Of a stretch of 64,000 nucleotides of DNA, positions 1 through 13,000 are shown piece by piece. Location of the stretch: NCBI GenBank assembly GCA_963514095.1, contig OY741282.1, forward strand, positions 22,883,827-22,947,826, in the 5' to 3' direction. The notes below the pieces were generated by a model, which saw only the letters and a list, made by a program, of their open reading frames with translations, ran no database searches and had not been told where the DNA came from. Within the stretch, counting starts at the first letter, position 1. Every line of letters begins with the position of its first letter. Source of the DNA: Eutrigla gurnardus (lineage: Eukaryota > Chordata > Actinopteri > Perciformes > Triglidae). The translations under genes and the position numbers were made by a program.

Positions 1-1466
1 AGGGAGAAGAGTGGCAGGGAGACAGGTTGGTGGAGGGAGAAGAGTGGCAGGGAGACAGGTTGGTGGAGGGAGAAGAGTGGCAGGGAGACAGGTTGGTGGA
101 GGGAGAAGAGAGGCAGTGAGACAGGTTGGTGGAGGGAGAAGAGAGGCAGTGAGACAGGTTGGTAGAAGGAGAAGAGTGGCATGGAGACAGGTTGGTGGAG
201 GGAGAAGAGAGGCAGTGAGACAGGTTGGTAGAAGGAGAAGAGTGGCATGGAGACAGGTTGGTGGAGGGAGAAGAGAGGCAGGGAGACAGGTTGGTGGAGG
301 GAGAAGAGAGGCAGTGAGACAGGTTGGTAGAAGGAGAAGAGTGGCATGGAGACAGGTTGGTGGAGGGAGAAGAGTGGCATGGAGACAGGTTGGTGGAGGG
401 AGAAGAGAGGCAGGGAGACAGGTTGGTGTAGGGAGAAGAGAGGCAGGGAGACAGGTTGGTGGAGGGAGAAGAGAGGCAGGGAGACAGGTTGGTGGAGGGA
501 GAAGAGAGGCAGTGAGACAGGTTGGCAGAAGGAGAAGAGTGGCATGGAGACAGGTTGGTGGAGGGAGAAGAGAGGCAGGGAGACAGGTTGGTGTAGGGAG
601 AAGAGAGGCAGGGAGACAGGTTGGTGGAGGGAGAAGAGAGGCAGGGAGACAGGTTGGTGGAGGGAGAAGAGAGGCAGTGAGACAGGTTGGTAGAAGGAGA
701 AGAGTGGCATGGAGACAGGTTGGTGGAGGGAGAAGAGAGGCAGGGAGACAGGTTGGTGGAGAGAGAAGAGAAGCAGGGAGACAGGTTGGTGGAGGGAGAA
801 GAGAGGGAGGGAGACAGGTTGGTGGAGGGAGAAGAGAGGCAGGGAGACAGGTTGGTGGAGGGAGAAGAGAGGCAGGGAGACAGGTTGGTGGAGGGAGAAG
901 AGAGGCAGGGAGACAGGTTGGTGGAGGGAGAAGAGAGGCAGGGAGACAGGTTGGTGGAGAGAGAAGAGAGGCAGGGAGACAGGTTGGTGGAGTGAGAAGA
1001 GAGGCAGGGAGACAGGTTGGTGGAGGGAGAAGAGAGGCAGGGAGACAGGTTGGTGGAGGGAGAAGAGAGGCAGTGAGACAGGTTGGTAGAAGGAGAAGAG
1101 TGGCATGGAGACAGGTTGGTGGAGGGAGAAGAGTGGCATGGAGACAGGTTGGTGGAGGGAGAAGAGAGGCAGGGAGACAGGTTGGTGTAGGGAGAAGAGA
1201 GGCAGGGAGACAGGTTGGTGGAGGGAGAAGAGAGGCAGGGAGACAGGTTGGTGGAGGGAGAAGAGAGGCAGGGAGACAGGTTGGTGGAGGGAGAAGAGAG
1301 GCAGGGAGACAGGTTGGTGGAGAGAGAAGAGAGGCAGGGAGACAGGTTGGTGGAGTGAAAAGAGAGGCAGGGAGACAGGTTGGTGGAGGGAGAAGAGAGG
1401 CAGGGAGACAGGTTGGTGGAGGGAGAAGAGAGGCAGGGAGACAGGTTGGTGGAGGGAGAAGAGAAG
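1..1466. repeat. 33-bp minisatellite, about 44 copies, cut by the window edge
   Basis: A tandem array with a 33-bp unit built on agacaggttggtgga and a purine-rich half (gggagaagagaggca). It starts before base 1 and ends where aaggaacgg breaks the pattern. Because 33 is a multiple of three, the array stays open in several frames and encodes an 11-residue repeat rich in Arg and Gly. I read that as a consequence of the repeat, not a gene. Variant units (gtgag...tagaagg, catggag, ggtgtaggg) recur in the same order, so blocks of units were duplicated together. Confidence 0.95.
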
Positions 1467-1640
1467 GAACGGATTTCTGTGTTGCATTTATGTAATATTT
1501 ACACAGATATAAACTAATAGTTTTTACTCTAAAATATATGTTTTTAAATCGGACCCACAGGCCCAACAGGATTAAGAGGAATGTTCAAATGAGCAGGGGA
1601 GTGCTTTTGTTGACAACAATTGTAAATGACTACAGAAATG

Positions 1641-1705
<65 letters not shown>

Positions 1706-2226
1706 GTGTCTAACTCCTGTATTGGTGTCTGTTGTTAGTGTTTTCCCTCTCAATTCAATTCAATGTTATTTATAGTGTCATATTACAACAGAAGTCATCT
1801 CAGGACACTTAAAGTCCCAGTCGGCACCATTTTTTTTTTTATCATATTCACTGAAGCCGACACTAAGCTCCGATAGAACAACATAAATCATCCGGTTTTA
1901 GAAAAAAAAGCGTGCCTCTACGTGATCGTAGAGCCTGTTGTTTGTTTTGCAAAGATCGACAACGCCCGGATCATCCTGTCCAATCAGCACGCAGGGTTGT
2001 GTTCGCACACACACAAAGCCCCTCCCCCCTCGGGTCGTTCCACTATCACAGGGGGGAGGTGGAGGGAAGTAGCAACAAGCTTCCAATTCCTCGGTTTAGG
2101 AGGTCCACAACAACCAAGGAAAAGAAAACACCGGTGGAAAATAAGGAATAAAAGAAAGATGGCGACCCGCGTTTCAAAGGTGGCGTGATCTAAGGGAGTT
2201 CAAAGGGCACGGAGTCGAGGGGAAGG
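1467..2226. other. Non-coding stretch with (TTA)n and a fish repeat fragment
   Basis: It holds a (TTA)n microsatellite at about 1644-1704. At 1751-1812 there is a fragment beginning with repeated attcaa motifs followed by tatttatagtgtcatatt, which resembles a repeat common in teleost genomes. The 1860-2190 part is GC-richer and contains short open frames on both strands, but none has a recognisable domain. Confidence 0.6.
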
Positions 2227-2292
2227 AGCTCGGTGGTCGTGGGGGAGGAGCTCGGTGGTCGTGGGGGAGGAGCTCGGTGGTCATGGGGGAGG
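2227..2292. repeat. Short 22-bp tandem repeat, three copies
   Basis: Three adjacent copies of gagctcggtggtcgtggggg plus ag. The third differs by one base (gtcatg instead of gtcgtg). Confidence 0.85.
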
Positions 2293-2390
2293 AGCGTGAG
2301 AGTTGTAAACATTCAAAATCTGTCAGATCCGCCAGACTTGCCGACTGGGACTTTAACACATTGAGCAGGACCTTGCAAGGTCACAGACAT

Positions 2391-2583
2391 GAAAGAGACA
2401 TAAAAAGACTACAAAGAGATAAAATGACTACAAAGAGACATAAAAAGACTACAAAGATATAAAATGACTACAAAGATATAAAATGACTACAAAGAGACAT
2501 AAAACGACTACAAAGAGATAAAATGACTACAAAGAGACATAAAACGACTACAAAGAGATAAAATGACTACAAAGAGACATAAA
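2391..2583. repeat. 18/36-bp tandem repeat of the actacaaagaga type
   Basis: About ten alternating copies of an 18-bp subunit (gactacaaagagacataa and gactacaaagagataaaa forms), giving a 36-bp higher-order period. A diverged scrap of similar sequence lies at about 6620-6720. Arrays of this kind are frequent in fish DNA. Confidence 0.85.
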
Positions 2584-4857
2584 ATGATGTCCTCCTGTGC
2601 TGATTATGTACCCATTTGTCAGAGTAAAAACGACTTTGCAGAAGAAGAATGTTTGAGGACTGATGTGAAATGGTAATGGGTGATACAAATATGTCTTTTG
2701 AATAAACCGTTAATTTATTGTCCGTTACCAATCAGGCTAATATGCTAACTGATGCATCTAAGACTTTAAACTCTTAAAGAGTTAAGGTAGATATGTTTTT
2801 ACATTAGTTGTTACTTATTAAGTCATTAATATTTAATCTCATTACATTTAGAATTAATGGAGAAATAGATATAAAATTAGGGGCTTTAACGCACATTCAA
2901 GATCATCAGTTATGTAAATATGATCCTATAAGGTGATATGAACACATACCTAGTCGCAAAAATAACTCACACAAGTGAAGAATCACCTCTTAATTGTGTT
3001 ACCAGTGAGATGTATCACATATTAATCTTATTTCAACAACAGCAGTCAGATACTGAAGGAAAGCTAATATGTTTGAAGTGAATCTACTGGTTTAGTTGCA
3101 GCTCAAGACGAGGTGAGAGCTGTTGAGAGCTGAGAAGTGCAGTTAAGACTGCTGACAAACCCTAAAACATCCTGTTTTATGGTCTATTTGACTCTAAATA
3201 GACCATCATTTACTAAGTGAACATCATGCTGGATTGAAGAGATAATACATCAAGTGAGAAGTTGGGTCATTTTCTCATAGACTTCCATTCAGTCAGACCT
3301 CGTTTTGCAACCAGAGGAGTCGCCCCCTGATGGACAGCAGAGAGAATGCAAATTTATGACACTTCCGGAACCGGAGGTTACCGCCTGATCTGTAGACGTT
3401 TGTGTATGTTCCCTTTCTTTCTAATTCATCTTTTCTTGCACATGGAATTGTTGAACATATTAAAAAACTGCAAAGCAGCATTTTATTTTTTCAACAAAAC
3501 AAATCTTTAGAAAAAAAGAAAATAACATTCTGAAGAAGAATTTAGACCTCAGTTCATACGTTTCTCCTAAATTGCATATTGAACAGACAAAACTTTTTGT
3601 TCTCTGATTGACACAAAATACCATGTAGAAAATTTATGACAAAAAAATATATATTTAATAATTATTTTATATGAGATGCTGTTTCAAATGAGCCATTCAT
3701 AATGTTTAAGAGTCATGGCACCCATGGGTGAGCAAAAAAAAGGGCACTTTACTGCTGCTAAATAGAGATCTCGGTTCTTACTGTCTGTTCGAGTCAGAAG
3801 CTCCTTGTTGTCGACATGTATAGACAGACACTGTGTGAGGTCAGCTCGGTGTCACCGTCTGTACAGTGGCAGTCTGAATCCACTTGGTGGCGCTGTGGCT
3901 GCACGTCAATGTTCCTCTGAAACGCTGCTCTCTGTCTCTCTTTTGTCTTATTTCAGACAAAAACTGTCATATTTCCAGGTTTCAGGTTCTCAGACAGCAT
4001 TGACTCTGAAAATGAAAGGAAGACAAAAATAATGTCATTTTTATAGCTGACCACCAACATTTTTTTTTTATCATATTATTATATTATATTATTATTGTGC
4101 ATCCTGAGACATATTCTGTCTATTACCTGAATTCTCTATGAAACAGTCTTATGGATGAAGCGTTTGAAGTATGGTTCAAAAATGGAAAAGTTTGTTTAAA
4201 AACAATGTTGGAAAAAAGAAACGTGACACAAGACGATAGTTTGATATCTCGTCAGATGGGTGATATAGGTATATTTTCTATTTTGTTGATATGATGTTTT
4301 AATAAAAGGTACCAGTATGAGAAGCACACATGTTTATATGTGTATACGCATTGATCTGTATATATACAGTATATCATTGGATGCATATGCTTAACTACTG
4401 TTTAGTTATTTACTGGTGAAGCTGAGGTAAAGTCTTTGCTCCAATCTGTTATTTTTGTTATCTGTTATTACTATCTATTTCTATCTTTTTGAAACTTAAA
4501 GAGCATATTTCCATATGAAATAAACGATGCAGCTCATTCATCAGAATCCTCGCTGAAGCTCTATTTTTGCTTGGACAGCAATGACTTAATGTGTCCTAAA
4601 GGTGCCCACCTGGGTGCATAAACACTCGCCCTGACAGCTCGGCTATGCATGGCTTACTCCTCCTCTGTTCATTTTATAGTGTGCATGTATCACTTTATGG
4701 CATCCATCTATCTAGTAAACCTTGAAAAGGCTGTTGAGGCTCCGGATAAATCTGAGGGTGACACTCTGACAGTCCCTGATCTGCCTGTCCATGTTGCCTG
4801 AAATCTCTCTTGGTGATCGTAACTTTGCATTCTGACGTATTCCTCGCTGCTGCACAG

Positions 4858-4860
<3 letters not shown>
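2584..4860. other. AT-rich intergenic DNA with one interspersed repeat copy
   Basis: No coding sequence is recognisable. Apart from the repeat copy at 3165-3370 the stretch is AT-rich with short homopolymers and small TA-rich tracts (for example 4358-4374). Confidence 0.6.
3165..3370 (+). repeat. Interspersed repeat A, copy 1
   Basis: It shares long blocks with 12865-13110 (same strand) and 26061-26322 (opposite strand). Shared landmarks are ctgttttatggtctatttga, gggtcattttctcatagact and the core gagtcgccccctgatgg. This family is, to my knowledge, widespread in spiny-rayed fishes. Its class was not determined and no clear terminal repeats were seen. Confidence 0.8.
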
Positions 4861-4895
<35 letters not shown>

Positions 4896-5015
4896 TATCA
4901 GATAAATCAGCTCAGCTCTAATGTCACCTGTCAAGTTGCAGCTGACAGAGAAATACACAGAAATATTGCAGCATGATACAGCTCAAAATCAGAGTTTTGT
5001 GTGAGAACGAGGAGC

Positions 5016-5061
<46 letters not shown>

Positions 5062-5209
5062 GCAATGGAGCCTGGCTGGCATATAGATATGTTTGTGTGT
5101 GTAAAGGAGTATGTGAGTGTAATTAATGATGTGTTCCTCCTCTTCATAGGGTAATAGGATTTCCCCACCCCAGGCGGTAAAGAGAGTGGGAGGGGGAGAA
5201 AACGGCTCT

Positions 5210-5287
<78 letters not shown>

Positions 5288-5337
5288 AGAGTTAGTGAAT
5301 GGGAGCCCCATGTAGTGATGCCAATAGAGGGCCTATG

Positions 5338-5386
<49 letters not shown>

Positions 5387-5540
5387 ATGCGTGCGTGCAT
5401 GCATGTGTGTGTGTGTGTGTGTGTTAGGGGGGGAGGGGGAACAAGCGAGTGATTTATAACAGCTACTCCAGGTCTCTCCTCTCTCCCACAGCAGCACCGC
5501 AAACACATCCATTACAAAAGTACTGATGTTAATGGGATTG

Positions 5541-5574
<34 letters not shown>

Positions 5575-5957
5575 ATGATACAGAGGCTGCACAAGTGTGA
5601 GTGTGCACCTTTATGTGTGTGTGTGTGTGTGTGAGAGCGTGATAACCAGATGCTACTGGGTGAAAGGAAGGTGAAGGTTACCAAGGGTGTTTCGTGGAGG
5701 TTTACTGGTGCTCGAGTCCCAGCCCGAGCACAAGTTTGCGTGTGTGCGTGTGTGTGTGTGTGTGTGGGTGTGTGGGTGTGTGCATGTGTGTGTCTCGCTC
5801 TGCTGGAGAAACGCAGCCGAGGAAGATGAAGAAATAAAAACTGGAATTGAGGAAAATAAAAGAAGAAGAAATAAAAGAAGAAATAAATAAAGAAGCTTCT
5901 TGGTAATGGACTGGTAGATGCTGAGGACCACACCCGCCTCAGTGTGTGTGCATATAA

Positions 5958-6037
<80 letters not shown>
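4861..6037. repeat. Cluster of GT/CA microsatellites
   Basis: About nine separate dinucleotide arrays in 1.2 kb: (TG) 4861-4894; (GT) 5021-5060; (GT) 5214-5256 running into (GA) 5256-5282; (GT) 5344-5384; 5404-5424; 5541-5573; 5614-5633; an interrupted array at about 5741-5790; and (AT)n(AC)n 5956-6037. The GT arrays are on the plus strand except the last, which is CA. The DNA between them is 40-170 bp long. Open frames here encode Thr-His or Val-Cys runs and are artefacts. Confidence 0.95.
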
Positions 6038-6039
<2 letters not shown>

Positions 6040-7694
6040 TCTGCCTGTCTCCTCTCACATTACCCTTTACATTAAAACCAGTCAAGGGGAAAATTACTGC
6101 AGACCTGGGCCACCGTCTGCCCACCTGGCCCCACAGCGAGAGGAGGGGACGAGGAGCCAGAGGAGGGGATAAAGAGGGGGATAAGGGGATGAGGAGGTGG
6201 GGGGTCAGAGGGACCCGGTGAGGAAAAGGGCTGCCCAAAGGCACTGGTCTCAAGTCAGTTTCATGCAAGGAGGGAATTTCTGTTCCCAGGTCTGTGACTG
6301 GGGGCCTCAGGAACAGCCCTGATCCCACTTCTGTTAGCGCCGTTAAAGCAGCTTTACTGTATCCATCCCTTGCATCAACAAAAACAAAAACCCCTTTCTC
6401 TTAATCAATACTTTTATATAAACAATGAATCAAATGGTGTTTACTTCTAGTGATGAATTATCATTCTCACAGCTGACTGTTTCAGCTCTTTTAAAGCCGA
6501 TTCCACGCAGCAGCTCAGTGCGTTACACTTTACAACCGTGGATGGATTACTGAACAGAGAGGGGCCCTTTACTTACCCAAAGAGCCACGTTCCAGCCAGG
6601 AAGAGGCTCGAAATGAACTGAAAGAAACATAAAACGACACAAAAAGACTACGAATAGGCAGGACAAATACAAAAGGGATTAAAAACAGCTGCAAAGAGAC
6701 TCAAACAAGAACTAGAAGAAGCTAAAAATCTATACAGTTTTGTTTCTAGGGGAAGTGGGGAGTCTGTGCCCAGGGGCCCAATGTTTTACAATCCACCCAG
6801 GAGTGGAACAGTTATTTCCACCTGTCCCTTATCAAAAGTTGTGGATGGAACAAACAGAACCTCTTCATTCTTGGTACCAATCGAGGTTCCCATGCTAGAA
6901 GGTGCAGACCACAGAGATTCGTGAATGAAACAGGACATCCCGCATGTTTTTAAAGAACTAAGCTACCATCAATAGCAACCGCAATTTGTTTTTTAATCAC
7001 ATTAAACAGATTTTTAAAAACGTGAGCTCAGCAAAACAAAAACGTATACTACGTTGAAGTGCAGACGTTCCTCTGTTTGGACGCCGAAGATGATGTGACG
7101 AACGAGCTAAAAGTAAAGTGAATATTGGACTCGCCAGCATGACTCGATATGCGAATGCTCTCTGTGTCTGTTTGTTAGCACTATAAACCAATAATATGTT
7201 AATGATGTGTTTTCAGCTTGTTATGCCGCCCCCAAGTGGCAAAAAAATAAACTAATGCAGATTTATAGTATTAACAGAAAAGTTGTCCCTAGAAATATAA
7301 ATAAATTATCTATAATTAATATATAACGCCATAATCTAGTTACAACTCAACTCATTATTAAATATTCTTTATTCGAGAGTGACCCTTTTACCATGATTGT
7401 GGCTAAAATAATTAATTGTATCATTATTGCTAATATCAATAGGAGATTTAAACAAAACAAGATTATAATAAAGCTTTCAGTCAAACTCATCTGCAACACT
7501 GTGAATGGTGCAAACAAAAAGAAGAATTACTCTAATGGATAACTAAAAGGCAACCCGATGAACTCACAAACGGAAACCATTGAAGAGGTGTTGGATTATT
7601 TTCACAGTAGTATCATATGTAAAAAAAATGACCTTATTATCTGCAAAATAAGCTACAAGGTATAAAGTTAATACAGCTGTAAAATAAATGTGGA
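6038..7694. other. Intergenic DNA, nothing coding seen
   Basis: The first 300 bp are GC-rich with gagg-type runs. A weak relative of the actacaaagaga array is at about 6620-6720. The 7200-7690 part is AT-rich. No gene or RNA is recognised. Confidence 0.55.
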
Positions 7695-7848
7695 GGTGGA
7701 GAAAGTGTGATATTTTCTTCAAAAACGTAGCAGAGTGAAAGTATAACGTAGCACAGAACGAAAATGACCATTACCAGTTACCACCGTGGCACAGTACTTG
7801 TACTAGTAAATGTGTTTATTTACTTCCCACCACTGCAAAGTGAATGTG
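7695..7848 (+). repeat. Fragment of a teleost repeat ending in cttcccaccactg
   Basis: The segment ends with agtacttgtactagtaaatg followed by tgtttatttacttcccaccactg. This matches the terminal part of a very common fish interspersed repeat (agtacttgagtaaatgtact type). It is a diverged partial copy. The family name is from memory of its appearance, not from a search. Confidence 0.6.
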
Positions 7849-7960
7849 TGCTGATGCTTAAGAAGAAAGTCAGTGTTTCAAGTTGTAAGAGAAGGTTTTA
7901 TTACCAGTGCTATTTACATAGAAATAATACAGCCTTACCCCTTCACCCCCTTTAAATGCT

Positions 7961-7990
7961 CACACACACACACGCACGCACACACACACG

Positions 7991-8021
<31 letters not shown>

Positions 8022-8053
8022 ACACACGCACACGCACACGCACACGCACACAC
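7961..8053. repeat. (CA)n/(CACG)n microsatellite
   Basis: 93 bp of alternating CA with regularly spaced cgca interruptions. Confidence 0.95.
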
Positions 8054-8863
8054 TCCCTTTTGTATCCAAGAATATCTCAATACATCAGAAATAAGACACA
8101 TTCTCTCTCGATCTTACACGATGTCCAAAGGAAAACGCAAATCATCGCCAAACAATATTTCAAGTAACTCATTGTGGACGAACAGCAGTACAAGTGTGGG
8201 ACATGTTCTGTGTAAGAAGTGTTTGTGTGTGATGAAACGGAGCTGAAAGATTAAATGGAGTTTTGGAAGGAGAACTATTTCTTGTTGTTGTTGTGTTGAA
8301 TAGTTTCAGCTTACTTGCCTCATGTGTCTCCTTTCAGACGCTGTGTTAGAAGGAGAGTTGAACATATTCTTTCTTTTTTAATGTAGCTCCACAAAGGCTG
8401 ACTGTTTCCAAATTGGAGCCCAGATGACAGATGGCCCTGAAACTGCAGAATTATCTATTGTTATTATTTGGAGGGGAGAAAAAAAAAGAAAACAAGAATT
8501 TGTCCTCTGCAGCACAAAGATGTTCACATCATACACTCACAGCCGGACGCTGCTGCTTTGAGATGATTTTAAAAAAATTAATAAATAAAAAAAAAGATTT
8601 ATTCAGTGTGTCTTAAGGCCACTAGATGGCAATGAGTGCTTCACAGCGTACAGAGGTAATGTCACAGATGTTGTCTGCCCCCTCTTTTGTTTTGTCTCTT
8701 TAGAGGAAGGAGACCTCAGCTGTTGAAGTAGATTCTCCATTATGGGTTCAATGTTCTTTTGAAAATCATTTCCATTAAAACATGTTTTTTTAAAAGGGAA
8801 AGCAACAAAAAGGAAGGTCAGGTGAAGCAGTCTGCAGAGCAGAACTATCAGGGCCGGCTGGAT

Positions 8864-8898
<35 letters not shown>

Positions 8899-9053
8899 CG
8901 TGCGTGCTTGAGTGAGTACAAGTGTCTGTATAATTGTGTCCGTGTTTTGAATAATGGTATAGACATCCTTCTTTTGAGCTATGATCAAGAGCGCTTTTTG
9001 TGCATTAAGGGATTTAAAGCTGAGATGTGTGTGAGAGAAAGTCAATGCCGGAG

Positions 9054-9122
<69 letters not shown>

Positions 9123-9614
9123 GTTTCTATCAAGAAGCAGCCTTTGAAGTTTAAAAGCAACGTATTGTGTCTCGATTGCCTCGATTAAAGCATGTTTTAA
9201 AACCTGGTCCTTTTAATATTGAGGGTAGAGTGGCAACTTAGAAATAACCTGAATGAAGAAAAATAAACTATATTGTATTTAATGTTTAAAAAAAAAGATA
9301 TTGGTGAGAACTCAAGAGAAGGGAAAATGTCCCCTTTGGCATTTCTCTCTAATGTGTTCCTGGAGTATTAGAAGATACCTTCGTTAACATCAAGGGGAAG
9401 GCGAGAAGCATTTTTGGGTGGAATCGTAATTATTTTAGTTTAAATCATTCAAGTCCAGTAATCCAGGATGGGAAATGCTTTGGAGTGTCTACTGGGCAGC
9501 AAATAGTCCTTTTTCTTTCCAGCAGACTGTCCCATTCTTCTTCCATCAATTGTGAAAATCGGTCGGTAATTTTAAAAAGTCCATAAAAATTTCAGCTGTA
9601 TTTTTCGCTCCACC

Positions 9615-9649
<35 letters not shown>

Positions 9650-9711
9650 ATTCATCTCCTGAATTAACAAGGCTGACGTTCAGCCCGGGAATGGTCCCTG
9701 TGGTTCGTCCT
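8054..9711. other. Downstream flank of lhx5, probable 3' UTR region
   Basis: This lies directly 3' of the lhx5 stop codon on the minus strand, so the untranslated tail should fall here. Possible AATAAA signals on the minus strand (tttatt on plus) are at 9647-9652 and 8598-8603. Neither can be chosen from sequence alone. GT arrays are at 8866-8894, 9055-9119 and 9619-9646. No other gene is seen. Confidence 0.45.
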
Positions 9712-10055
9712 TTACCAGGCGGTGGCCTCCCCCATCTCCTGGCCTTGGTGGGACATGGGAGCACTGTAGCTGGAGTTACTAGCCAAGGAGAAAGGAGGAC
9801 TGGGTCCGCCTCCGTAAGCCTCCCCCGGGACAGGCTGCAGGGAGCTCGGTAAGCCGGGCTCCGGACTGGGGGTTTCCGCGTGGGAGATCATGTCCGTGAA
9901 CCTTTGGTCGTCTGAAGGATGGTGGCCTGATCCCTCCATGGCTCCGGAGCCCAGGATGTAGGGGGACTCGGCTGGAGACTGAGCCTGCGAGGATGGGGGG
10001 CCGTGGGGGAAGAAGTCGTAGTTGCTTCCTGGTCCGTAATAGTCACCTTGGTATT
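9712..10055 (-). CDS. lhx5: lhx5 coding exon 5: C-terminal region and stop
   Basis: 344 bp including the TAA stop (9712-9714). Acceptor tccgcag|aatacc. It encodes residues 282-394, starting YQGDYYGPGSNYDFFPHG, with the conserved RFTDMISHAETPSPEPGLP block. This Pro/Ser/Gly-rich tail is the transactivating part in family members. It ends EMGEATAW where relatives usually end with NEAAVW, so the terminal Trp is kept. Confidence 0.95.
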
Positions 10056-13000
10056 CTGCGGAGGGGCGGGAGAAAAACACCGGGTTAGACTTTCAATTTA
10101 CATAAAAAACATTCAGCGACTACACACACCTCCAACCCCCACCTAAGTGGTGAAATTGATCATGTCCAATTTCTAACCAAGCGGTCTCCAACAGCCTCAT
10201 TTGAGTGTATAAACAACTCCACACTTCTCCACCTCAGTTCTCTCGCCTTTTCACACACTGCATTCATCTCCCTCACTCACTCAGCTCGCAGCCATGTGTG
10301 CACCTCGATGGATTCCCCCGCTGAAACTTCTGGATCTGGATGAGGAACTCCAGAATGAGATTCCAGCCTCCATGCAGCCCAGCCAAGCCTGTCAACATGT
10401 CTGATGCAGCTTCCAGCAACATCCCTCTCCTCTACTACCTCACTGGGCTGTGGCTATTCCATGACCACGCTCCATTATTCCCAGCATGCAACTCACAATT
10501 ATTTTCACTATCTGCTAATCCTATTGAATTCTTGATTAATTGATGAATCATTTGGTGTAATAAACATCAAACCATCACAATTTCCTAGAATCTTTACATC
10601 GCAGGTTTCTGTTTAATCAAAAAACCCTTTTTTAAAAGTATTATCAAATAGAAAACAGAAGCATATCATCACATTCGAGTAGCTAGAAACAAAATGCATA
10701 GCAGATTTTTTTTTGCTAGAAAAATAACTAAAAGCTGAAATAAATTATTTAAATATTTTCACATTAATTCTTGGGCAATGGACAAGTAATTAATTAAAAT
10801 GTCTGCTCTAAAAGCCAAACCACACATTACTGTGTTTTCATCCACAATCACAGTGTTGGATCATCTATAGTTTCCCACAACAGTTCTATCTTTTCATCTT
10901 TACAGCATCATTGGACAAAGTTGCGCTCGATGAAAACACATGACGCCACAGAGATCTGTGTTTAGCAACGGCTAAATAAAAACCCACAAACCTCAACCTC
11001 ATGGTGGCGCTACAGAAAAAGCCAGGAGGGCTCATCCTCTGGTGAACATGAATGTCAGCACCGAACGTAATTAATCTAATATTCTGACCAACCAGAAAAT
11101 CTATTATCTATCTTCTGTACGCGTTTATGTTGAAGCTCCTTTTCTCTGGAACAGTCGAGCAAAAAAAGCTTCGTGCACAACTGATGTGTTTCTTGTTGAT
11201 ATATTTTCTCATGGCAATCATTTCAAAGCGCTGCAGCAGAAACTGGCATATTAATGACAGAATACAGCCCAAATTCCGTTCTTTCACAGAAAATCTCTAG
11301 CGCACACTCTGACTTTACAAATATTCACGACCTCAGCCCGAACACTGACTGACATGTTTACGCCTCTGAGAGGTTTTGGGATAAACCGACAAATGTTTGA
11401 TGTCTCCAGGTATATTCATATTCCTACCCCTGCCACGGTGACATTTTCATTTATTATTTATGAATTTACAGTCTCAGAATGAATGTTGAACATTAACAAA
11501 GGGTTAAAGGCTTGCAAATGGTTTTTTTTAAACTGATTTTGTCACTTACCTATACTAATACTAGAGCGCCCTGGTTTTAAGGACAGCAGCCTCTATCATT
11601 TTCACCCCAATACAACAGAAGTGAATGGTTTTTTATCTCCGAAGCTCACATCATTGGATTTAAAAAAAACACAAATTTTCACAAAGAATGTCTCTGGATA
11701 TTCAATAAGCCTCAGAGTGAACAGTTGTCATAGGTACAGGATGTTGGATGTCTGTGGATTCAGAGTAACGGAGCAGCTTTGAATGGAAATTTCAAAACTT
11801 GGACAAATAAAACCATGGCTGCAGTCCAGTAGCTGCAAAAATAAAAGACGTTCTATGTTTTCCTCGACCTTGATGTAAGGAGCTCAAGGAAAAATGTGAA
11901 GGAGAGTTCGTAAGGACTTATGAAAAGACAACGCGGTGCTTTGAGAATCCGACTGCACTTAGAAATGACGCGGTAATGCAAAGATACTCACCCACGAATT
12001 ACACGTCTTCCAACATAGCGGATACATTTAGGTGCAACTCAACTCGCTCCACATGTGATTGGTTGAGGTTGAGGTGCCAGAGCTCAGAAAATCGACCTTG
12101 TTAGGAGAAAAAGTCCCCTTTTGACCACATTATCAAGCAAAACAATATCGAAAAAGATATATCAGCAAAAAAGCTCCTGGTCTGTAAAAGTTTTAATAAA
12201 GACGTCTCTATAGTGTAAAATTAAACAGCAACAGCAGAGGTTATTGATGGCTTTGAATGTTGCTGCCACAAGGGATTGTGGGATATCTCCTTTCTCCTTT
12301 CAGCTCTTCTCACTAATTTTACTCAGTAGGAACCTTGTTAAGCAAAAAAAAAAAGCCCCAAAAATATCTTTCCCCCCCTTTTTCTTTATTTGTAATTTGG
12401 AGGAGCAGACTTTATTGTTTCCAAGCGGATCCCAAATGAATCCAATTCTGAAAGCCAAACCACTTTGAGATCCGTCCATAACAAACGGACCAGCAGCTGA
12501 GCTCCTCTCACAGTCTCTCAGAGCAGAACTACATGGCCAGTATGAGTGATGTCGCCGCACACAGCTGGCTCACGCCATCCTGAGAGACTTGCACCGTTCA
12601 ATTTTCATGGAAAACATTTGAGAAAAACACGTAGTGACTTTCATACCCAGAGATAGATGCCACTCGCGTACGAAGCTACAGCTAGTAAGCGATTAGCTTA
12701 GCTTAGCTTAGCACAAAGACTAACTCTCATGTGGTTAATATGTACAAAAACTGAAAGTGTAAAAATTGACAAATTATAGCTTTTCCGTGACTTCCTGTAG
12801 TCTCAGAAAAACATGGACAACGCTGTGATAGCGGCCTGTCAATCCCAAGGTAGCCACGCCCTGAAGCATACCCTGCTTTATCGTCTATTCGAGTCTAAAT
12901 GGGACAAAAATGTATTAAATGAACATCATAATGTATTAAAGAAGACGTGAAACTAGAGACTGAGACCATTAACTCGTGTTTAAATGAAATGAGAAGTAGG

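Noticed and set aside
11..1495. 494-codon open frame
   Set aside because: It is the 33-bp minisatellite read through; other frames are open too, and the product is a pure 11-residue repeat with no gene context.
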